7,330 bases of DNA. It comes from an uncultured Flavobacteriales bacterium (GTDB lineage: Bacteria; Bacteroidota; Bacteroidia; Flavobacteriales_D; Crocinitomicaceae). The stretch is taken from assembly GCA_903899795.1 (NCBI GenBank), contig CAIUKX010000441.1:1-7330 (forward strand), in the 5' to 3' direction. The notes below the pieces were generated by a model that was not told the DNA's origin, ran no database searches, and saw only the letters and a program-made list of their open reading frames with translations. Below, in pieces: positions 7,046 through 7,330 of this stretch (its first letter is position 1; every line of letters begins with the position of its first letter). The translations under genes were made by a program, and so were the position numbers.

Positions 7046-7083
7046 AAAACAGCGGTGAGTTCTTTCTGAAACACCGCTGTTTT
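7046..7083. terminator. Bidirectional intrinsic terminator between convergent genes
   Basis: AAAACAGCGGTG (7046-7057) pairs perfectly with CACCGCTGTTTT (7072-7083), giving a 12-bp stem with a 14-base loop, A-tract on the left and T-tract on the right. It begins 2 bp after the di-heme gene and ends 5 bp before the stop of the convergent small gene, so it can end transcription from both sides. Confidence 0.9.
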
Positions 7084-7088
7084 ATCAA

Positions 7089-7250
7089 TTATTCCAATCC
7101 TTTTTCAATTCGGATTTTTCTCAATCGTTCTAATTCGCTATTCAAATGAGGTTTATTTGTTCTCAAAATTCTGAGAGATCTGTAAATTTCATAGATAAAA
7201 AATACTACAATTAGAAATAATATGAGGTCTAATGCTATTATCATTTTCAT
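7089..7250 (-). CDS. Small single-span membrane protein (53 aa), unknown function
   Basis: An open frame of 53 codons starting ATG at 7250 (MKMIIALDLILFLIVVFFIY...) and ending TAA at 7089-7091. Residues ~4-20 are strongly hydrophobic and form one membrane segment. Residues ~21-53 are a charged, probably helical tail rich in Lys/Arg/Glu/Leu (SELERLRKIRIEKGLE) that could form a coiled coil. A second ATG two codons later (7244) is an equally possible start. The gene fills the space between two terminators with almost no spare bases, and its stop lies 5 bp from the shared hairpin, which supports a real gene. No promoter match was seen upstream. I do not recognise the family; a short accessory membrane protein is as far as the sequence goes. 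Confidence 0.6.
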   Translation of the reverse strand: MKMIIALDLILFLIVVFFIYEIYRSLRILRTNKPHLNSELERLRKIRIEKGLE

Positions 7251-7263
7251 ATTGATATATATT

Positions 7264-7293
7264 AAAAAAGGCTGATCCTTTCGAACCAGCCTT
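7264..7293 (-). terminator. Intrinsic terminator of the right-edge minus-strand gene
   Basis: AAGGCTG (7268-7274) pairs with CAGCCTT (7287-7293), a 7-bp stem with a 12-base loop. On the minus strand it is followed by a run of six T (7269-7264). It begins 9 bases after the stop codon of the gene that enters from the right, so it ends that transcript and separates it from the small membrane-protein gene. Confidence 0.8.
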
Positions 7294-7301
7294 ACTTGTT
7301 T

Positions 7302-7330
7302 TTACTCAACAATCAATTTTTGAATTGAAC
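7302..7330 (-). CDS. C-terminal end of a gene entering from the right, probable T9SS cargo
   Basis: Only the last eight full codons are inside the window: SIQKLIVE, then TAA (7304-7302). A KLIVE/KLIVK-type ending after a short strand is typical of the type A C-terminal sorting domain that directs Bacteroidota proteins through the type IX secretion system. A good terminator directly after the stop supports this as a true gene end. The rest of the protein, and so its function, lies outside the window. Eight residues are thin evidence, so the T9SS reading is a suggestion. Confidence 0.5.

Noticed and set aside
1..7330. CRISPR array, tRNA/rRNA genes, insertion sequences, phage genes
   Set aside because: No regularly spaced direct DNA repeats, no transposase or integrase frames, and no tRNA-like cloverleaf were noticed by eye.

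Overview
The window looks like chromosomal DNA of a Bacteroidota bacterium, probably of the flavobacterial/sphingobacterial kind. The reasons are low GC, Bacteroidota-type promoter motifs (TTG ... TAnnTTTG), start codons without Shine-Dalgarno sequences, SprB-type repeats in a large secreted protein, and a C-terminal fragment at the right edge that resembles a type IX secretion (T9SS) sorting tail. The genus cannot be fixed from sequence reading alone.

Layout. Left part, minus strand: a large exported protein with about 14 regularly spaced propeller-like blades followed by an SprB-like repeat. Its frame is closed by a TAA at 186-188, yet the same frame continues beyond that stop with a second, clearly homologous SprB-like repeat out to the window edge, so the gene looks interrupted by a nonsense change (or a sequence error). 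Next, also on the minus strand, is a small membrane-anchored protein with a CDGKC motif and a probable GTG start (2705). A 248-bp divergent intergenic region follows, holding a promoter for each direction.

Middle and right, plus strand: a tight four-gene operon (gaps of 10, 4 and 3 bp). It encodes an outer-membrane porin-like barrel, a small Tat-targeted Rieske [2Fe-2S] protein, an imelysin-family lipoprotein and a di-heme c-type oxidoreductase lipoprotein (DHOR family). The promoter carries a perfect 7-1-7 palindrome (TTAGAAT-G-ATTCTAA) that overlaps the -7 element, in the position and form expected of a Fur-type operator. A 12-bp perfect stem terminator ends the operon and probably also serves a convergent 53-codon gene for a single-span membrane protein. 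At the right edge a minus-strand gene ends in IQKLIVE and is followed by its own intrinsic terminator.

Interpretation. The operon reads as an envelope iron-handling module: a porin for entry, an imelysin as candidate metal binder, and two redox proteins (Rieske and di-heme) that could change the iron oxidation state or pass electrons, under apparent iron-responsive control. No inner-membrane permease is present. The parallel with EfeUOB (M75-domain EfeO plus heme peroxidase EfeB) is inference. This operon with its operator is the best candidate for an under-described system in the window.
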